A stretch of DNA of 64,000 bases from Microcebus murinus (GCF_040939455.1 NC_134108.1:49413501-49477500); one strand, 5' to 3'. Numbered from the stretch's first letter, positions 1 to 11,569 are shown. Notes: generated from the sequence alone by a model not told the origin. Program-made: numbers and translations.

Positions 1-335
1 TAGCAAAGACCTCTGCTAAGTTAGTTTAGCAAAAATCTCCCCCATCATCAACATCTGATCAGGTTCTTCATCTTTAACCATCCCCCACTAGATGTCTGAT
101 CACCCTGGCCTATCTTCCTCAAGAATCTTGTTAGATTGGTTTAGCCAGCTTATTTCCTCTTAGTAATTTTCCATCCACTGACCCCAAAACTGCTCCTTGG
201 CTATGAATTCCCATTTGCCCATGTTGTATTCACACATGAGCCCAATCTCTTTCCCCCATTGCAAGACCCCACTGTAGTTATCCCTCATATCTACAGTGAT
301 GGTCTTGAATAAAGTCTTCCTTACTATGCTTTAAA
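1..335 (+). repeat. Old LTR-like 3' end
   Basis: The segment ends with a polyadenylation-type stretch (gaataaagtcttccttac at about 307-324) after a C-rich region resembling the R/U5 end of an old mammalian retroviral LTR. Only the 3' part is in the window, so its 5' boundary is not seen. No coding remains are visible. The subfamily cannot be named from sequence alone. Confidence 0.4.
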
Positions 336-679
336 AAGTATCACTGAATAATTTTTTCCTTAAAAACACAAAGACCTTGCTCAGGAATATAATCTCTTAT
401 CATGCTATTGTTATATGAGAAAAATAATAAGTGCTATATTTTTATTTATGGTAACTGTCCTCTATTAAGAAGCTTAAAATGCAAAATAGTATTAAAACAA
501 AGTTGTAATTAGGGAAAAATAAAATAATTCAAGGATCTCATAAGATCTTAGAGAATGCCAATAACAGAATTACACAAAACAGTACTTTTTAGTTAACTAT
601 AAAGCACTTCAGAAATATTTCATTAATCTCAATCAAATTTAAAGACAATATTCTTGTACAGAAAGATGGTAATTTTAAA

Positions 680-945
680 AGATACTACTTCTTGAGTGCC
701 CAATATATGCCAGATGCTACTCTATGAACTTCATATACATTATCTCATTAAATCTTTACAACAGTCCTGGGAAAGTAGGTATTATCCTCTTTTTACAGAT
801 AAGGAAACTAAGGTTATCTCATCTCCCATATCCAGAGCTTAGTGAGGTTAAAAAATTGGCCAAATGCACACTGCTAGGAAGAAGTGGAGTTGGGATTGCA
901 ATCCAAGATTCTGTGACTCCAAGGTCCATCCATGCTCTTACTATT
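680..945 (-). repeat. MIR-like ancient SINE
   Basis: It holds the usual MIR landmarks in reverse orientation: an 'attatctcatttaatctttacaacag' type block, 'ttttacagataaggaaactaagg', and a degenerate 'gggattgcaatccaagattctgtgactcc' block. It is strongly diverged, as expected for a pre-placental element. The small open frame at 724-948 lies inside it and is not a gene. Confidence 0.6.
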
Positions 946-1866
946 TGAATCCATAGCTATATCTCACAACAATGGTTAGGGTTTCATGAACAGAAGCTAT
1001 TTAAAAGCAGTACTGGATATTGTTCATCTGAATGACTCAGAAGTCCCTTAAACAAGAGGATTAACATGTCCAAACCTGGACTCAGTATCTTTCCATCCCC
1101 AAACCGGTCTTCCTAGTATATTCCCTACTCTGACTAATGGAAAGACGTACTCTTTACCATCTGGATAGTAGCTACCCTAGACATCTTCCTTTTTCTTCCC
1201 CCACATCCAGTCACTAAACACTGTTGATTCTACCTTCTAAACATCAACCTTCTCATATCTCACACTGACCTTCAGTTATTTTCCTATCTCTATCCATCAT
1301 TGTTCAGCCAAGCTTCTTCAAAGAATAATCTATATTGCATGTAGACTGTATGCATATTTTCTCAAGGGCAGAAGACTTACTATCTACTTTGCATGCTGCT
1401 GTAGTCTTGCAGCTAAGTATAGAGCTTGTCCACAGTGAGTTTTCAATAAATACCGAACATATAAATGAAAATATCTGGTTTTCACACTTCCATTCCCCGC
1501 TAAGCACAGTGAAAAGGGACACAGCTGAACTTCTCATAGGAAAACTGCTAATTAAAACCCAGATCCTCCAAGGTTGAAAATGAAGGAAGAATTTACATAT
1601 TCAGAAGAGTAACTGGTCCATGAGTTCCACATCTTGTCTCCAATATTCACTCTACTCTTGGGGATCTCATTAGCGCTGCCCCTCCTCACTTGCCTTACTG
1701 AGAGAAGGGTGCTGTTCTTATAATGCCCTTGCCCAGTTAGACTTATGATTATATGACTCTTTCCTTTATATGTCTTGGTACAGCAAGACAAAGTTATAAT
1801 ATTTCAGTAAGACTTCACCAAGGCTAGAGGAAAACAAAGGAAAGAAAGCATAAACACGAAAAGGAA
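946..1866. other. Intergenic DNA, nothing recognised
   Basis: AT-rich unique-looking sequence with only short overlapping open frames on both strands. No splice-flanked open segment, RNA gene or clear repeat was recognised. Confidence 0.4.
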
Positions 1867-1883
1867 ACCAGGTAGTATATCTT

Positions 1884-2202
1884 TTTTTTTTTTCTTGTTT
1901 TTTGAAACAGAGTCTCACTCTGTCACCTAGGCTAGAGTGCTGCGACATCAGCCTAGCTCACAGAAACCTCAAACTCCTGGGCTCAAGCAATTCATTCTCC
2001 TGCCTTAGCCTCCCCAGTAGCTGGGACTATAGATGTGTGCCACCAAGGCTGGCTAATTTTTCTATTTTTAGTAGAGACAGGGTCTTGGTCTTGCTCAGGC
2101 TAGTCTTGAACTCTTGAGTACCTCAGAGCTGAACTCAAGAGATCCTTTTGCTTCGGCCTCCCAGGCGGCTAGCATTCCAAATGTGAGCCACTGTACCTGG
2201 CC
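1884..2202 (-). mobile_element. Alu SINE, antisense
   Basis: Poly(T) at the left, then the antisense Alu body ending in 'gtgagccactgtacctggcc'. A 17-bp target-site duplication accaggtagtatatctt flanks it (1867-1883 and 2203-2219, identical). The short open frame at 1902-2117 is a shadow of the element. Confidence 0.93.
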
Positions 2203-2273
2203 ACCAGGTAGTATATCTTAACAGTCAAGGATTTTTTTTCTGGGGCTTTTAGGCCCATTTTATCTTAGTTCTT

Positions 2274-2611
2274 TTTTTTTTTTTTTTTTTTTTTGAGACA
2301 AAGTCTCACTTTGTTGCCCAAGGCTAGAGTGAGTGCCTTGGCGTCAGCCTCGGTCACAGCAACCTCAATCTCCTGGGCTCAAGCGATCCTCCTGCCTCAG
2401 CCTCTCGAGTAGTTGGGACTACAGGCATGCGCCACCATGCCCGGCTAATTTTTTGTATATATATATTTTTTAGTTGGTCAATTAATTTCTATTTTTGGTA
2501 GAGACGGGGTCTCGCTCAGGCTGGTTTCGAACTCCTGACCTTGAGCAATCCGCCCGCCTCCTCGGCCTCCCAAAGTGCTAGGATTACAGGCGTGAGCCAC
2601 CGCGACCCGCC
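2274..2611 (-). mobile_element. Alu SINE, antisense, strepsirrhine type
   Basis: Poly(T), full antisense Alu body and a 'tagttggtcaattaatttct' linker typical of lemur and galago Alus. The perfect target duplication ttatcttagttctt lies at 2260-2273 and 2612-2625. It inserted only about 55 bp from the preceding Alu. Confidence 0.93.
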
Positions 2612-2625
2612 TTATCTTAGTTCTT

Positions 2626-3214
2626 AATCTACATTCAACTGGTAAGCACTATTTTAGCACATACCACCCAAGAATCCATGCCTACCATGGCTCTGCTTAA
2701 AAACTAAACCTAGAAATGAGAAGCCCAGACAGAGAGATCCAGAGTTCCCTCTCTTCCATTTCCTTAAATCCTTTCATCCAAACTATAGTTTCCTAATCCA
2801 GAACCTACCTTTTTCATAGAGGTTGAACAAGGGAAATGTCAGCCCTTTAGGAGAGATTCTCTTATCCTCAAGGAGCTCAGTTTTACCCCACCGGCCACCT
2901 CAAGCCAATTAATTTTTATCTCAATATGGCATAGTAATTCAATATTAATACAGTAATATATGCCAGATACATATATTATACTGTAGCAAGGACTATTAAT
3001 TGTCAAACCATCTAGAAACTTTAGTTTTCTTGACATGTTGGTAGCATTTTGTGCTACTTACTAGTCATTCCTTGAAATTTTCAAACCCCTTGTTTGCCTG
3101 TCTTCTGGTTATTGTTTTCCTTCTCTGGTTAATTTCAGACCACCTTGGCTCTTTTCTTATTCTGCATTCTCTCTATAGCCAATTGCATTGGCTCCCATGG
3201 TTACAGTATAATGC
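2626..3214. other. Intergenic DNA, nothing recognised
   Basis: No coding exon, RNA gene or confidently nameable repeat was seen between the Alu pair and the MIR-like element that follows. Confidence 0.35.
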
Positions 3215-3332
3215 TAACGTAGTGGTTAAGATAGGCTTTGAATCAGTTCTACCATTTTTTAGTTATGTAGGGATAAAATAATATCTGCTAAGCATTTCAG
3301 GGTGCCTAGAACATAGTAAGCACTTAGACATG
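3215..3332 (+). repeat. MIR-like ancient SINE
   Basis: It contains 'tagtggttaagataggctttgaatcag', 'gggataaaataatatctgc' and 'gcctagaacatagtaagcactta', which follow the MIR order on the + strand. It is diverged and partial. Confidence 0.6.
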
Positions 3333-3399
3333 GTAGCTTAAAAGCAAAATTAAAAAAATCCCATATGCTGATAATTTCTAAATACATTCATCCCTTAAT

Positions 3400-3672
3400 A
3401 GGACAGGTATAGTACAGTATTTGCTTAGTACATTATTAGCCTATAACCTATGCATGTCTTCCCATATACTTTAAATCATCTCTAGATTATTTATAATACC
3501 TAATACAATGTAAATTCTATATAAATAGTTTGTTATACTGCATTGTTTAGGCAATAATGACAAGGAAAAAATAGCCTGTATGCTCAGGACAGATGTAATT
3601 TTTAAAAAAAAATATTTTTGGTACATGGTTGGATCCACAGATGTGGAACCCATAGATAAGGGAGGGCCGATT
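3400..3672 (-). mobile_element. Tigger-like DNA transposon remnant
   Basis: The block 'tagattatttataatacctaatacaatgtaaa' and the right end 'ggatccacagatgtggaacccatagataagggagggccga' match, in reverse, a mammalian TcMar-Tigger family whose terminus reads roughly cagtcggccctccgtatc. Diverged and non-coding. The exact subfamily is uncertain. Confidence 0.55.
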
Positions 3673-4629
3673 TATTTCTGTTCAGATCTTGTTGCTGAGC
3701 TCAAGATCAATGTAACCCCATAAGTTATGTGAGGCTTAGGAAAATTTGAAAATAAGATTACCCTCTGTTAAATAAAATACACGATACGGACTGAGCTCCT
3801 GCATTAGGTACCAAAAGACCAAACCAAAATGGACTCACTCATGCTAAAGCTTCATATCACTAAATAAAAACTAAGTTGTTTCTCTGACCTGCTACAAAAT
3901 CAGGAGAGAGAGATAATAGCCAAATCTTCAAACAGGTCAATTTTAGCATGGTAACAAAGTCCCCTCTGCTTTAACACTTACAAGGAAAGGAATCTGAAGC
4001 ATCTGATGTTAACCAATCCACTTTTTGCATTATGCTGTTTTCTTTCTTTTTTTTTTTTTTACAGCAGAAGTATGCTGTTTCCTTGTTCCCATCCAAGCTA
4101 CCTTATAAAACCAATTGTTCTGCTGGCACTTCTCTATTTTACCTGATTTATGAATTATAAAAAAAGCAAATTATATCATTTAACTAAATTTGTTGCAATT
4201 TTGTCTTTTGAAACCTTTGAGATCTAAATCAGTATATAATGAACCAGAGTACATGCAAAATTAGCTTATAGAGACAAAATGGCTCTCAGATGACTAGGTT
4301 GTAATATAAATATATCAACTTATTTAAAGAAAGAATGTTTTCATCAAAAAGAAGAGTTACTCAGGAATGAAAGTAGAGAAAAAGCAACTCAGGCAAAATT
4401 TGGAGGCAGTTAAAGTTCTACTGTGGAGGTTCTCATAGCTTAAAGCTATTAAGTTACCACATAATTTATCTAATTTCCTTTGTTGTGATTTCAAGCTCCT
4501 AGGCAACCTGCTGATTTCCCATGTAATTTTCCTACAGAAAAAAACAAAAAAACAAAAAACCCTGATCAGAGAATCAGTATGCTCTCCACATGGCAAATAT
4601 CTCGAAGTACATTAGTAAATTGGCATTGT

Positions 4630-4722
4630 GATAAATTCATTAGTCACTTATGTCGCTCATATATGTTTGTTTGCACATGTATATAAATATGTCTGTCTGT
4701 CTGTGTGTGTATATATATATCT
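4630..4722. repeat. Simple repeat (TG/TA rich)
   Basis: Runs of tctg, tgtg and tata units around 4690-4720 form a short imperfect microsatellite. The open frame over it is repeat-derived. Confidence 0.6.
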
Positions 4723-5220
4723 CCAACTCTCACAAACTCTGGTGTCCTAACAAGATTGTATTTCTAAGCCTACAAGATTTAGGAACTCTGTTTTCTTTTA
4801 ACAGTAAATTCATCAATGAATTTCATAACGAATGTCACTGTATGAGGCCTCTTGTAGAGCAGCCAGTCAGATTTTGCCTTGACTAGAGCACTATTCATTT
4901 AAAATTAGCAACAATTTTTCACTCCTTTACATATACAATGTTGTCCTTCTATCTTTTAATTGTGTGAGGTGTACAGGAACATAGTAAAAATATTAGCAAA
5001 TCCATTTCATGGGTGTGAAATTCTATATCATGAGAGTGAAATTCTATTGCATGAGGGTAACTACAGTTCACTAGCAATAAAAGTTGTACTTTTAAGACCA
5101 ATTCTCTAAAATGTTTTCATTATAAAGTACTTTCTTCCATCCATGAATTATTTTGTGTTTTTGCAAACACAGGTAAATATGTAATACCTTTGAAAGTCCG
5201 GTGGCATTATAATTTTCTTC
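4723..5220. other. Intergenic DNA, nothing recognised
   Basis: AT-rich. It contains a local near-repeat, 'gggtgtgaaattctatatcatgagagtgaaattctattgcatgagggt' (5011-5058), made of two similar 22-bp units. No gene is seen. Confidence 0.4.
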
Positions 5221-5580
5221 CATTAGTTCATTCCTTTATTCATTCACCAAGCATTTATTAAGTTCATACTGATGCCAGGCACTGTACTAAGAGCTAGAGA
5301 TAAGATGATGTGCGAAAACAGGCACAGCTGCTGCTCTTATATGCTTAAGCTCTACTGGAACAATCACTTTAATCAATTATGGCACAATTGTAAAATAATT
5401 TGTAAGCGTATTAGCAAGTAAAAGTATATAGTATAAAAGTATACTTATAAGAGAAGCATTTAATTAGATCAGGGATACTTCTCTGAGAAAGTGATATTTG
5501 AGATAAGATCTGCAGGAAGAGGAATCAAAGACTGAGGCCAGAACAGCCTGGACAAAGAAAACAGTAACAGAGGTGCTGCA
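5221..5580 (+). repeat. Ancient dispersed mammalian repeat
   Basis: The stretch 'ttcattcaccaagcatttattaagttcatactgatgccaggcactgtactaagagctagag' followed by 'gtgatatttgagataagatctgcaggaag' is a widely dispersed old mammalian repeat motif series. The same family appears near 14.0, 31.85, 50.75 and 55.5 kb. I cannot name the family with confidence. Confidence 0.5.
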
Positions 5581-5941
5581 ACCATACTTACTATCTCCAG
5601 TTCTCCCATTCTCCCTTAAATAAAATGACCATCTGGCTTTTGTATCTTTCACTCCATCAAAACCATTCTTATCAAGATCCCAATGACCTCCACATTGCTA
5701 AATGTGGCGGTCAATTATTAATCTTCATCTCACTTGAGCTAAAGCAACATTTAACAGAACTTATTATTCCTTCCCCCTTGATCACTTTCTTCACTTGGCT
5801 TCTAGTGAACCATAGTGCCAGTTTTCCACTCTTCACTGGCTACTCCTTCATAGTCCCTTTGCATATAACTCCAAATCCACCTGAACTCCATGGAGTGTCT
5901 CTTTTGATGATATTAACAATTGCTATCAAAACACTACTATG

Positions 5942-6280
5942 GGCCAGGCGTGGTGGCTCACACCTGTAATCCTAGCACTCTGGGAGGCCAAGGTGGGCGG
6001 ATAGCTCGAGGTCAGGAGTTCGAAACCAGCCTGAGCAAGAGCGAGACCCTGTCTCTACTATAAATAGAAAGAAATTAATTGGCCAACTAATATATATAGC
6101 AAAAATTAGCCGGGCATGGTGGCGCATGCCTGTAGTCCCAGCTACTCGGGAGGCTGAGGCAGGAGGATCGCTTGAGCCCAGGAGTTTGAGGTTGCTATGA
6201 GCTAGGCTGATGCCATGGCACTCACTCTAGCCTGGGCAACAAAGCGAGAGTCTGTCTCAAAAAACAAAAACAAAAAAACC
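5942..6280 (+). mobile_element. Alu SINE, sense, strepsirrhine type
   Basis: The full Alu body starts 'ggccaggcgtggtggctcac', carries the 'agaaagaaattaattggccaac' linker and ends in an A-rich tail. Target duplication cactactatg lies at 5932-5941 and 6281-6290. Confidence 0.95.
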
Positions 6281-6290
6281 CACTACTATG

Positions 6291-7468
6291 AAACCCATAA
6301 TTACATCTATAGCCAGATCTTTCCACTCATTTATCTTAACTCCCTCCTCCATCTTTCACCTTGAATGGCATATGGGCATCTCAAATTTAACATAGCCAAA
6401 CTAAATTGCCAACCTATCCCCTGTCCCCATACACAAATCTGCAGACTTTCTCACGACACTAAATGGTGATTTTTTTCCTCCTAGTTGCTCAGGCTAGAAA
6501 CTTTGGAATTAGCTTTGACTGTTACTCTTACACCTCACATTCAATCTGTCAGCAAAATTTATTGGCTATATTATCAAAATGTACCCAGATTCTGGCCTCT
6601 TCTCTCTGCTTACACTATCACCACCCTGATCCAAATCACCACTATCATCTCTCACCTGGATTAGTACTTTAGCTTCCTAATCAGTCTGTTTCTACTCTTG
6701 CTTCCCCATGGTCTATGCTCAACACAATTTAAAAGAAATTATCACTTTAAAAAGTTGGATCATGCCCTCATCTGCACAAAACCCTCCAATGGCATCTGGT
6801 CTCAAAAAAGTCCAAGTGCTTCCAATCAGCTACCTGATCTCCTATCATTAGCTATCATTAGCTCCTTTCTCTATGATCTCATATTATTCTCATCTCCTGT
6901 ACTCATTGTGCTCCAGCCACAGTAGCCTCCTTGCTACTTCTCAACTGTGCAAGTATGTTCCTGCCCACAGGCCTTTCCGCTAACCGTTCCCTTCACCAGA
7001 ATGCTCTTCTCCCAGGCATCTACAGAGCTTACTCCTCCTCCTACTTCATATCCCCTTCTTGATTAGATCTTCTCTAACTGCCTTATTTAAAAGTGAACCC
7101 TGTTCCCCACAACCTGGCATTCCTCATTCCCCTTCCCAGTTGCATTTTTTTCCTCCACTGCATTTGTCTTCATTTGATTTACTATATGTTTTACATATTT
7201 ACTTACTGTCTCTCCTCAGTAGAATGCAAGCCCTATGACAGTAGGGATTTTTATATTGTGCTCAATGTTGTATCTTCAAGGTCCTATTATATAGTAGGCA
7301 CTCAACAGAAATTTCTTGAGTCAATGGGTAGGTCAAAGGGAATATGAGAACCAGTGACTGAAAAAAGATCTGTATAACTGAGTTTGGAGAGTGGTATATT
7401 AAGTGAGTCTGGAGAGCTGGAAATCATCCAGATGATGTTAGGCTTTATAACAGAGTTTTTCTTTTATT
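6291..7468. other. Intergenic DNA, old repeat remnants only
   Basis: The stretch about 6300-7330 has features of an old diverged repeat (for example 'gaatgcaagccctatgacagtagggatttttat' and 'tagtaggcactcaacagaaatttcttga'). From about 7340 begins an ancient dispersed repeat that the piggyBac element interrupts. No gene is supported. Short open frames here have no splice or start context. Confidence 0.4.
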
Positions 7469-8092
7469 TTAACCCTTCGCATTCGGATGTTGAGTGTGAA
7501 GCGACAGGGTTAGTATCGGTAGCAGCTCGTATGTCTAGCCACATTCGACACTTAGTTTCACTGCGGGGGGGGGGGGGGGGAGGGAGATTTTTGTCTATTT
7601 TTCCAGTATCTTTTCTTGTTTTCATTAGCATGAAAGGACAAGTAAAATGTAAATGCAGAGATGGTACACTAACTTCCAGGGGTAGATTATTATCCACTAA
7701 CTTAGAGCAACATTTAGATGGAAAGCTCCATATAATCACACCTCACCCTAACAAAAAACACAATGATTGTGTTGTTTGTTCTAACAGAAAAATCAAAGGA
7801 GGAAGAAGAGAGATGATTTATATTTGTGAAACATGTGAATGTAAACCAGGTCTTCGTGTGGGTGAATGTTTCAAAAACTATCACACCTTGAAAAATTATA
7901 GAGATTAAAATTACTCTTTGAATGTATCAATAATTTGAAATATACAAAAATCCAAATAAATAAGTTTGTATGAAAAGAAACTCCAGTTTTTTATTCTACT
8001 GCCATGCTTTGTAAAATCTGGGGTATTTAAAAAATTAAATCCCTAGTAGAATAAAGGAATCGAGGAAAAAGCAAGCAAGTGCAAAGGGTTAA
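7469..8092 (+). mobile_element. piggyBac transposon, internally deleted
   Basis: The element is bounded by TTAA on both sides (7469-7472 and 8089-8092), the piggyBac target duplication. Inside lie inverted termini CCCTTCGCATTCGG at the left and the reverse complement of CCCTTTGCACTTGC at the right, about 13 bp with a few mismatches. The left end (to about 7562) is followed by a 16-G run at 7565-7580, then the 3' end of a transposase frame, a polyadenylation signal AATAAA (7955-7960) and the right terminus. At 624 bp it is far shorter than an autonomous piggyBac element (about 2.5 kb), so most of the transposase is deleted. Flanking sequence rejoins into one old repeat, confirming a clean insertion. 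Young piggyBac elements are known in mouse lemur; assignment to that family is inference. Confidence 0.9.
7621..7908 (+). pseudogene. piggyBac transposase C-terminal fragment
   Basis: An uninterrupted frame of roughly 95 codons runs to a TAA at 7906-7908. It ends with a cysteine-rich zinc-binding tail in the order CVVC, a basic spacer (RKIKGGRRE), CETC, C, C and H (motifs at about 7768-7890). This matches the RING/PHD-like C-terminal domain that binds the inverted repeats in piggyBac transposases. Upstream comes a region like the family's 'RL..HF..IP' stretch, here degenerate. The DDD catalytic core is absent, so it cannot catalyse transposition. The frame stays open leftwards to 7384 through the transposon end and flanking DNA, but that part is chance. 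It lies just upstream of the element's own AATAAA. Whether it is transcribed is unknown. Confidence 0.8.
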
Positions 8093-8470
8093 GAGCAGCA
8101 GGACACCACTGAATGGTTTTAAGCAAAGAAAATCTGATCAGATTTGCATTTTAAAAAGATCATTCTGGCTGCTGTGTGGAGAACTAATGGAGGAGGGCCA
8201 TTGTGAATAATCACTACTGTAGTGGTCTTATGGCAGTTTGGAAAAAGACTGTACTTTTGTAGACAGAGAGAAAAGAATGTATTTCAGGGATATTTGGAGA
8301 TAAGATTGGCAGGACTTGGAACACTGAAAAAGAATCAGATTCATAGGAGGTAACTATACATTTGGTTGTAGCATATTGAATCTGAGATATCCAAAAAGAA
8401 ATATCAAGCTAGCCATATGAGAGGTGAAGCTGGGGGAAGCTATACATTTGAGTGTCATAGGTGGTAATGA
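8093..8470 (+). repeat. Ancient dispersed repeat, right half
   Basis: The stretch 'ttttaagcaaagaaaatctgatcagatttgcattttaaaaagatcattctggctgctgtgtggag' is a common old mammalian repeat, continuing the copy that starts before 7469 and was split by the piggyBac insertion. Confidence 0.55.
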
Positions 8471-8650
8471 AGCGATGAGTATGCACCGATCTTATTCCAT
8501 TATGCCATAAAAAGGGAACCCAGCCTTAAGAAACTACCCTATACTCTGTGGGCTGGATAAAGGAGGATAAGCCCAAAAAAGGAGACAAAGAAGGAATGAC
8601 TTCTATTCTGTTTTTAAAATTACACTCATAAGAAGTTATTCCCTATTTTT

Positions 8651-8902
8651 TTTCCCCTGGAGACAGGCTCTCACTCTGTTGCTCAGACATAAGAACAGTG
8701 ATGTGATCACAGCTCACTGCAACTTCAAACTCCTAGGCTCAAGTGAATCCTCCTTTCTTAGCCTCAGGAGTAGCTGAGACTACAGGCCACATGCCACCAC
8801 ACCTGGCTAATTTTTCTATTTTTTTGTAGAGACGAAGTCTCACTGTGTTGCTCAGTCTAGTCTTGAACTCCTGACCTCAAGCGATCCTCCTGCCTTGGCC
8901 CT
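8651..8902 (-). mobile_element. Alu SINE, antisense, truncated
   Basis: This is an older AluJ-like body in reverse orientation ('gagacaggctctcactctgttgctcag' to 'gcgatcctcctgccttggcc'). It lacks the final 'caaagtgctgggattacaggcgtgagccacc' part, so it is truncated at its 5' end. It lacks the lemur linker, consistent with an older copy. Confidence 0.85.
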
Positions 8903-9780
8903 TTTTAAAAATTCTGATTCAAACCGGTAGCATTAGAATGTTAACAGGGCTTGCCAAATTGGACCAATTCATTGAAACTATGTACATCTGTTCAAGGATA
9001 CGTAACTTAACACAAACTATGAGAAAAACCTCTCGTTCCTGTATCTTTGCAGCTTCAAAGTACATCAACACAGAAAACGCTACCCCCCCCCCCGCCCCAA
9101 TATATATGATTTGGCTTATTGTAGATTTTTTAAAGGACCCTCTCTCTCACTTTGGGTCTCAGGATATGCTGTTGTTTTGGTCCTCACTTCCCCTGGGATG
9201 AAGATATCCCACTTTCCAAGATTGGGTTAAGTACTCTCCCTTCAACCATGCCAATTATATTATTCAGTATTGTAATTGTATGTTTAACCATTGGTTTCTC
9301 TAACTAGATAGGACTGAGTCTTTTTCACTGTTGTATACTTGGTGCCTAGCAAGACTAAATTTTTAGATACAAAATACATCTATTCTGCAATGTGAGGAAT
9401 TAAAATCTAATCTATTAGATTATCAGTTAATGGATGGCCATTCAAACCTTGACTTTCTCAACAGTAATGACTTTCCAAAAGCAACCAGTAATATTAAACA
9501 AGTAATTGTATCTTTTAAAGATACTAAATTTCAGACTTATGGGTTTTTTTTCCATACGGTATCCTTAAAACCTGCAATAATTCATATCTAGGAATAACAG
9601 ATTTTTTTTTTCCTTTAGTCTCATACAAACGGATTTGACATTTTGCTTTTAAAGCTTTGCCTGGGATTTCACCTGACTGAGCAAATAAAGCACAGAATAT
9701 CTCTATACAAAGGCAAAAAAGGTTGCAATTGCACAGGGATCCCTAATCCATCCCATGCGTGTCCACATGAAATGGCTTAA
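8903..9780. other. Upstream intergenic DNA
   Basis: AT-rich. It contains an 11-C run at 9083-9093. No gene or confidently named repeat was recognised. Confidence 0.35.
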
Positions 9781-10141
9781 GCAGGAGCAGCAGAGCACCC
9801 GTTTCCACAGCATCCTTCCTACTTGGCCTTACTCAGGCCTCTCCCACCGACCCTCGGTATCAACATCCCCAAAGCCTCGCCTCACCACAACACCCGGGCT
9901 TGGGCAGCTGGACTAGAACTTCCCACGCAGGTCACTGCAAAATGTCCCTGGACTAAGGGCAGCAACCCTAGATGGCTTCGTCTTCAAAATCGCAGAGGAA
10001 ATGAAAGAAGAAAAAATCCGGTCAAGGGAAAGGTGACAGCCCAGCCTATAATGCCTACCAAACCGACGCTCACAGTCAACCCTCGCATACGCGAACCACC
10101 GTTGGCCCGCAGACGGCTACCGGCAAGGTCGCGGTGGCCCC

Positions 10142-10202
10142 TGGGTGTTGTAGTTTCTGTCGCAAACAAAATGCGCCAGCAGCATCAAAACTACATTTCC
10201 CA
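10142..10202. promoter_or_regulatory. Facing pair of ACTAYRNNNCCCR promoter motifs
   Basis: Bases 10190-10202 read ACTACATTTCCCA, and the reverse complement of 10142-10154 reads ACTACAACACCCA. Both fit the conserved mammalian promoter motif ACTAYRNNNCCCR, which is associated with ZNF143/THAP11-type binding and with housekeeping or divergent promoters. They point towards each other with a 35-bp gap. They lie at the upstream edge of the CpG-rich region that serves the + strand gene. Confidence 0.65.
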
Positions 10203-10399
10203 GAAGTCAAGGCGAAACCGCCCTGCCTACTTAAAAATCTTGGTTTTGGCGTGGTAAAGAGACAGCCGCTATTTTTAGGCTAATCTTAAATTTAAGCTCG
10301 ATTTGTTCCAGGAATGTCTTCGAGCCCTCTTTCTTTGTCGTGCTTGTCTTGTGTGTGATAAAGTCTCAGTACATTTCTACTCCTTACTTTTCCTTCCCT

Positions 10400-11250
10400 T
10401 TCTCCGGGCCACAGACTCCAAACGCCTGGGAACGGAAAACGCCCCTCGGCGCATGTTTCGTGCCTCTGGAGGCGCATGCGTCCTGTTCGCAGTCACGCAT
10501 GCGTGGCTCCGGCAGCGGTTGGCGGCCGCGCGCGGCGGACTTGGGGTCTGGAGGTAGCCAGCCCGAGGGCGGGGCTTTTTCCAATGGCTTTGCCTCGGCG
10601 GGTCGCGTCTGCCTGGGCGGGGAAGAACGCGCTGGGGCAGAGGCGGCTCCCGGTTTGTGCCGGGCGGAGAAAGGGGAGGGACTGGGGGGTGAGGACCCCA
10701 TCTCCCCTCCCTGCTCCCGCCCTCTGGGCTGATCCCCACCGATGGGGCTGGGCGAGGGGGCGGGCTCTGCGCCTCGGGCCCTGCAGCTCCTCCAGCTTCG
10801 CGGCCCAGCCCCGCGCTCGAGGGTTGCCTGGGCCGCCCTGTGCCCTTTGGCTTGGCCTTGGTGGGCGAGGGCGCAGGAGTCAGAGAAGTGGCGTCTTCCT
10901 AGGCGTCCGGAATCGGCAGGGCCGGGCACGCTTTCCTTCGTCGCTGCCGGCCCAGACAGCTGCTGCAGGACACTGCCGCCCCCCGGGAGCGCCCGAGCCT
11001 TCGCCTGCTGGGGCCAGTGGGCCAGGGTTCGGCGAGCTTTCCCTGTCGGCGCCCGGCCGGCAGCAGGGACGCAGGGAGGAGTTGTGGAGGGCGGGGACTG
11101 GTGCCGGAGGAGGGGCGGGGTGAGAACGCTCGGGAGAACCCGGTGGCTGCACAGACAAAAAACCCCAGATGGCTGGAGAGCGTTCAACTGTTACCAGCCT
11201 TTTGGGGCAGAGCACGGATTTGACAGCTCCACAACGTGAGGATATCCGCT
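10400..11250 (+). promoter_or_regulatory. CpG island promoter
   Basis: This is the only strongly GC-rich, CpG-dense stretch in the window. It contains an NRF1-like site GGCGCATGCGTC (10471-10482), the palindrome CACGCATGCGTG (10494-10505), a GC box GGGCGGGGC (10567-10575) and a CCAAT box (10581-10585). No TATA box is apparent. A potential 5' UTR splice donor, ggggcgggGTGAGAAC, lies at about 11112-11127, so the coding exon may be preceded by a non-coding exon. Long open frames on both strands here (for example 10384-11187 on the minus strand) are GC-composition artefacts. Confidence 0.85.
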
Positions 11251-11569
11251 GACCCTGCGAGACGCAGGAGAACACTTCCCCGGAACTCCCTGTCCAGCAA
11301 AGCCAGCGCTGTAAGGTTGCAACTTCCAACTTTGTTTTTTCAATTTCTGACCAGAAGGAAGAGTGCTCTTTCGTGTAAAAGGAGAGTGTGAGAGGGTGAT
11401 CTATCTTGTAGATCGGTAGAAAGACACGTCTGGTTCCAAATGTCATCCAGATCTGGGTTTTTGTGACGACTCGACTTCTCTGATTTCTTACATTACTCAT
11501 TTTAAAAATACAAAGTGCTTTGGGGCATGCTAAAAGGCAACTGAAGACTGCAAAGGAAAAACTATTATC

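Noticed and set aside
10384..11187. 267-codon minus-strand open frame and several other long frames over 10.3-11.5 kb
   Set aside because: They overlap on both strands in the CpG-rich promoter, where stop codons are rare; composition is Pro/Arg/Ala-rich with no recognisable domain.
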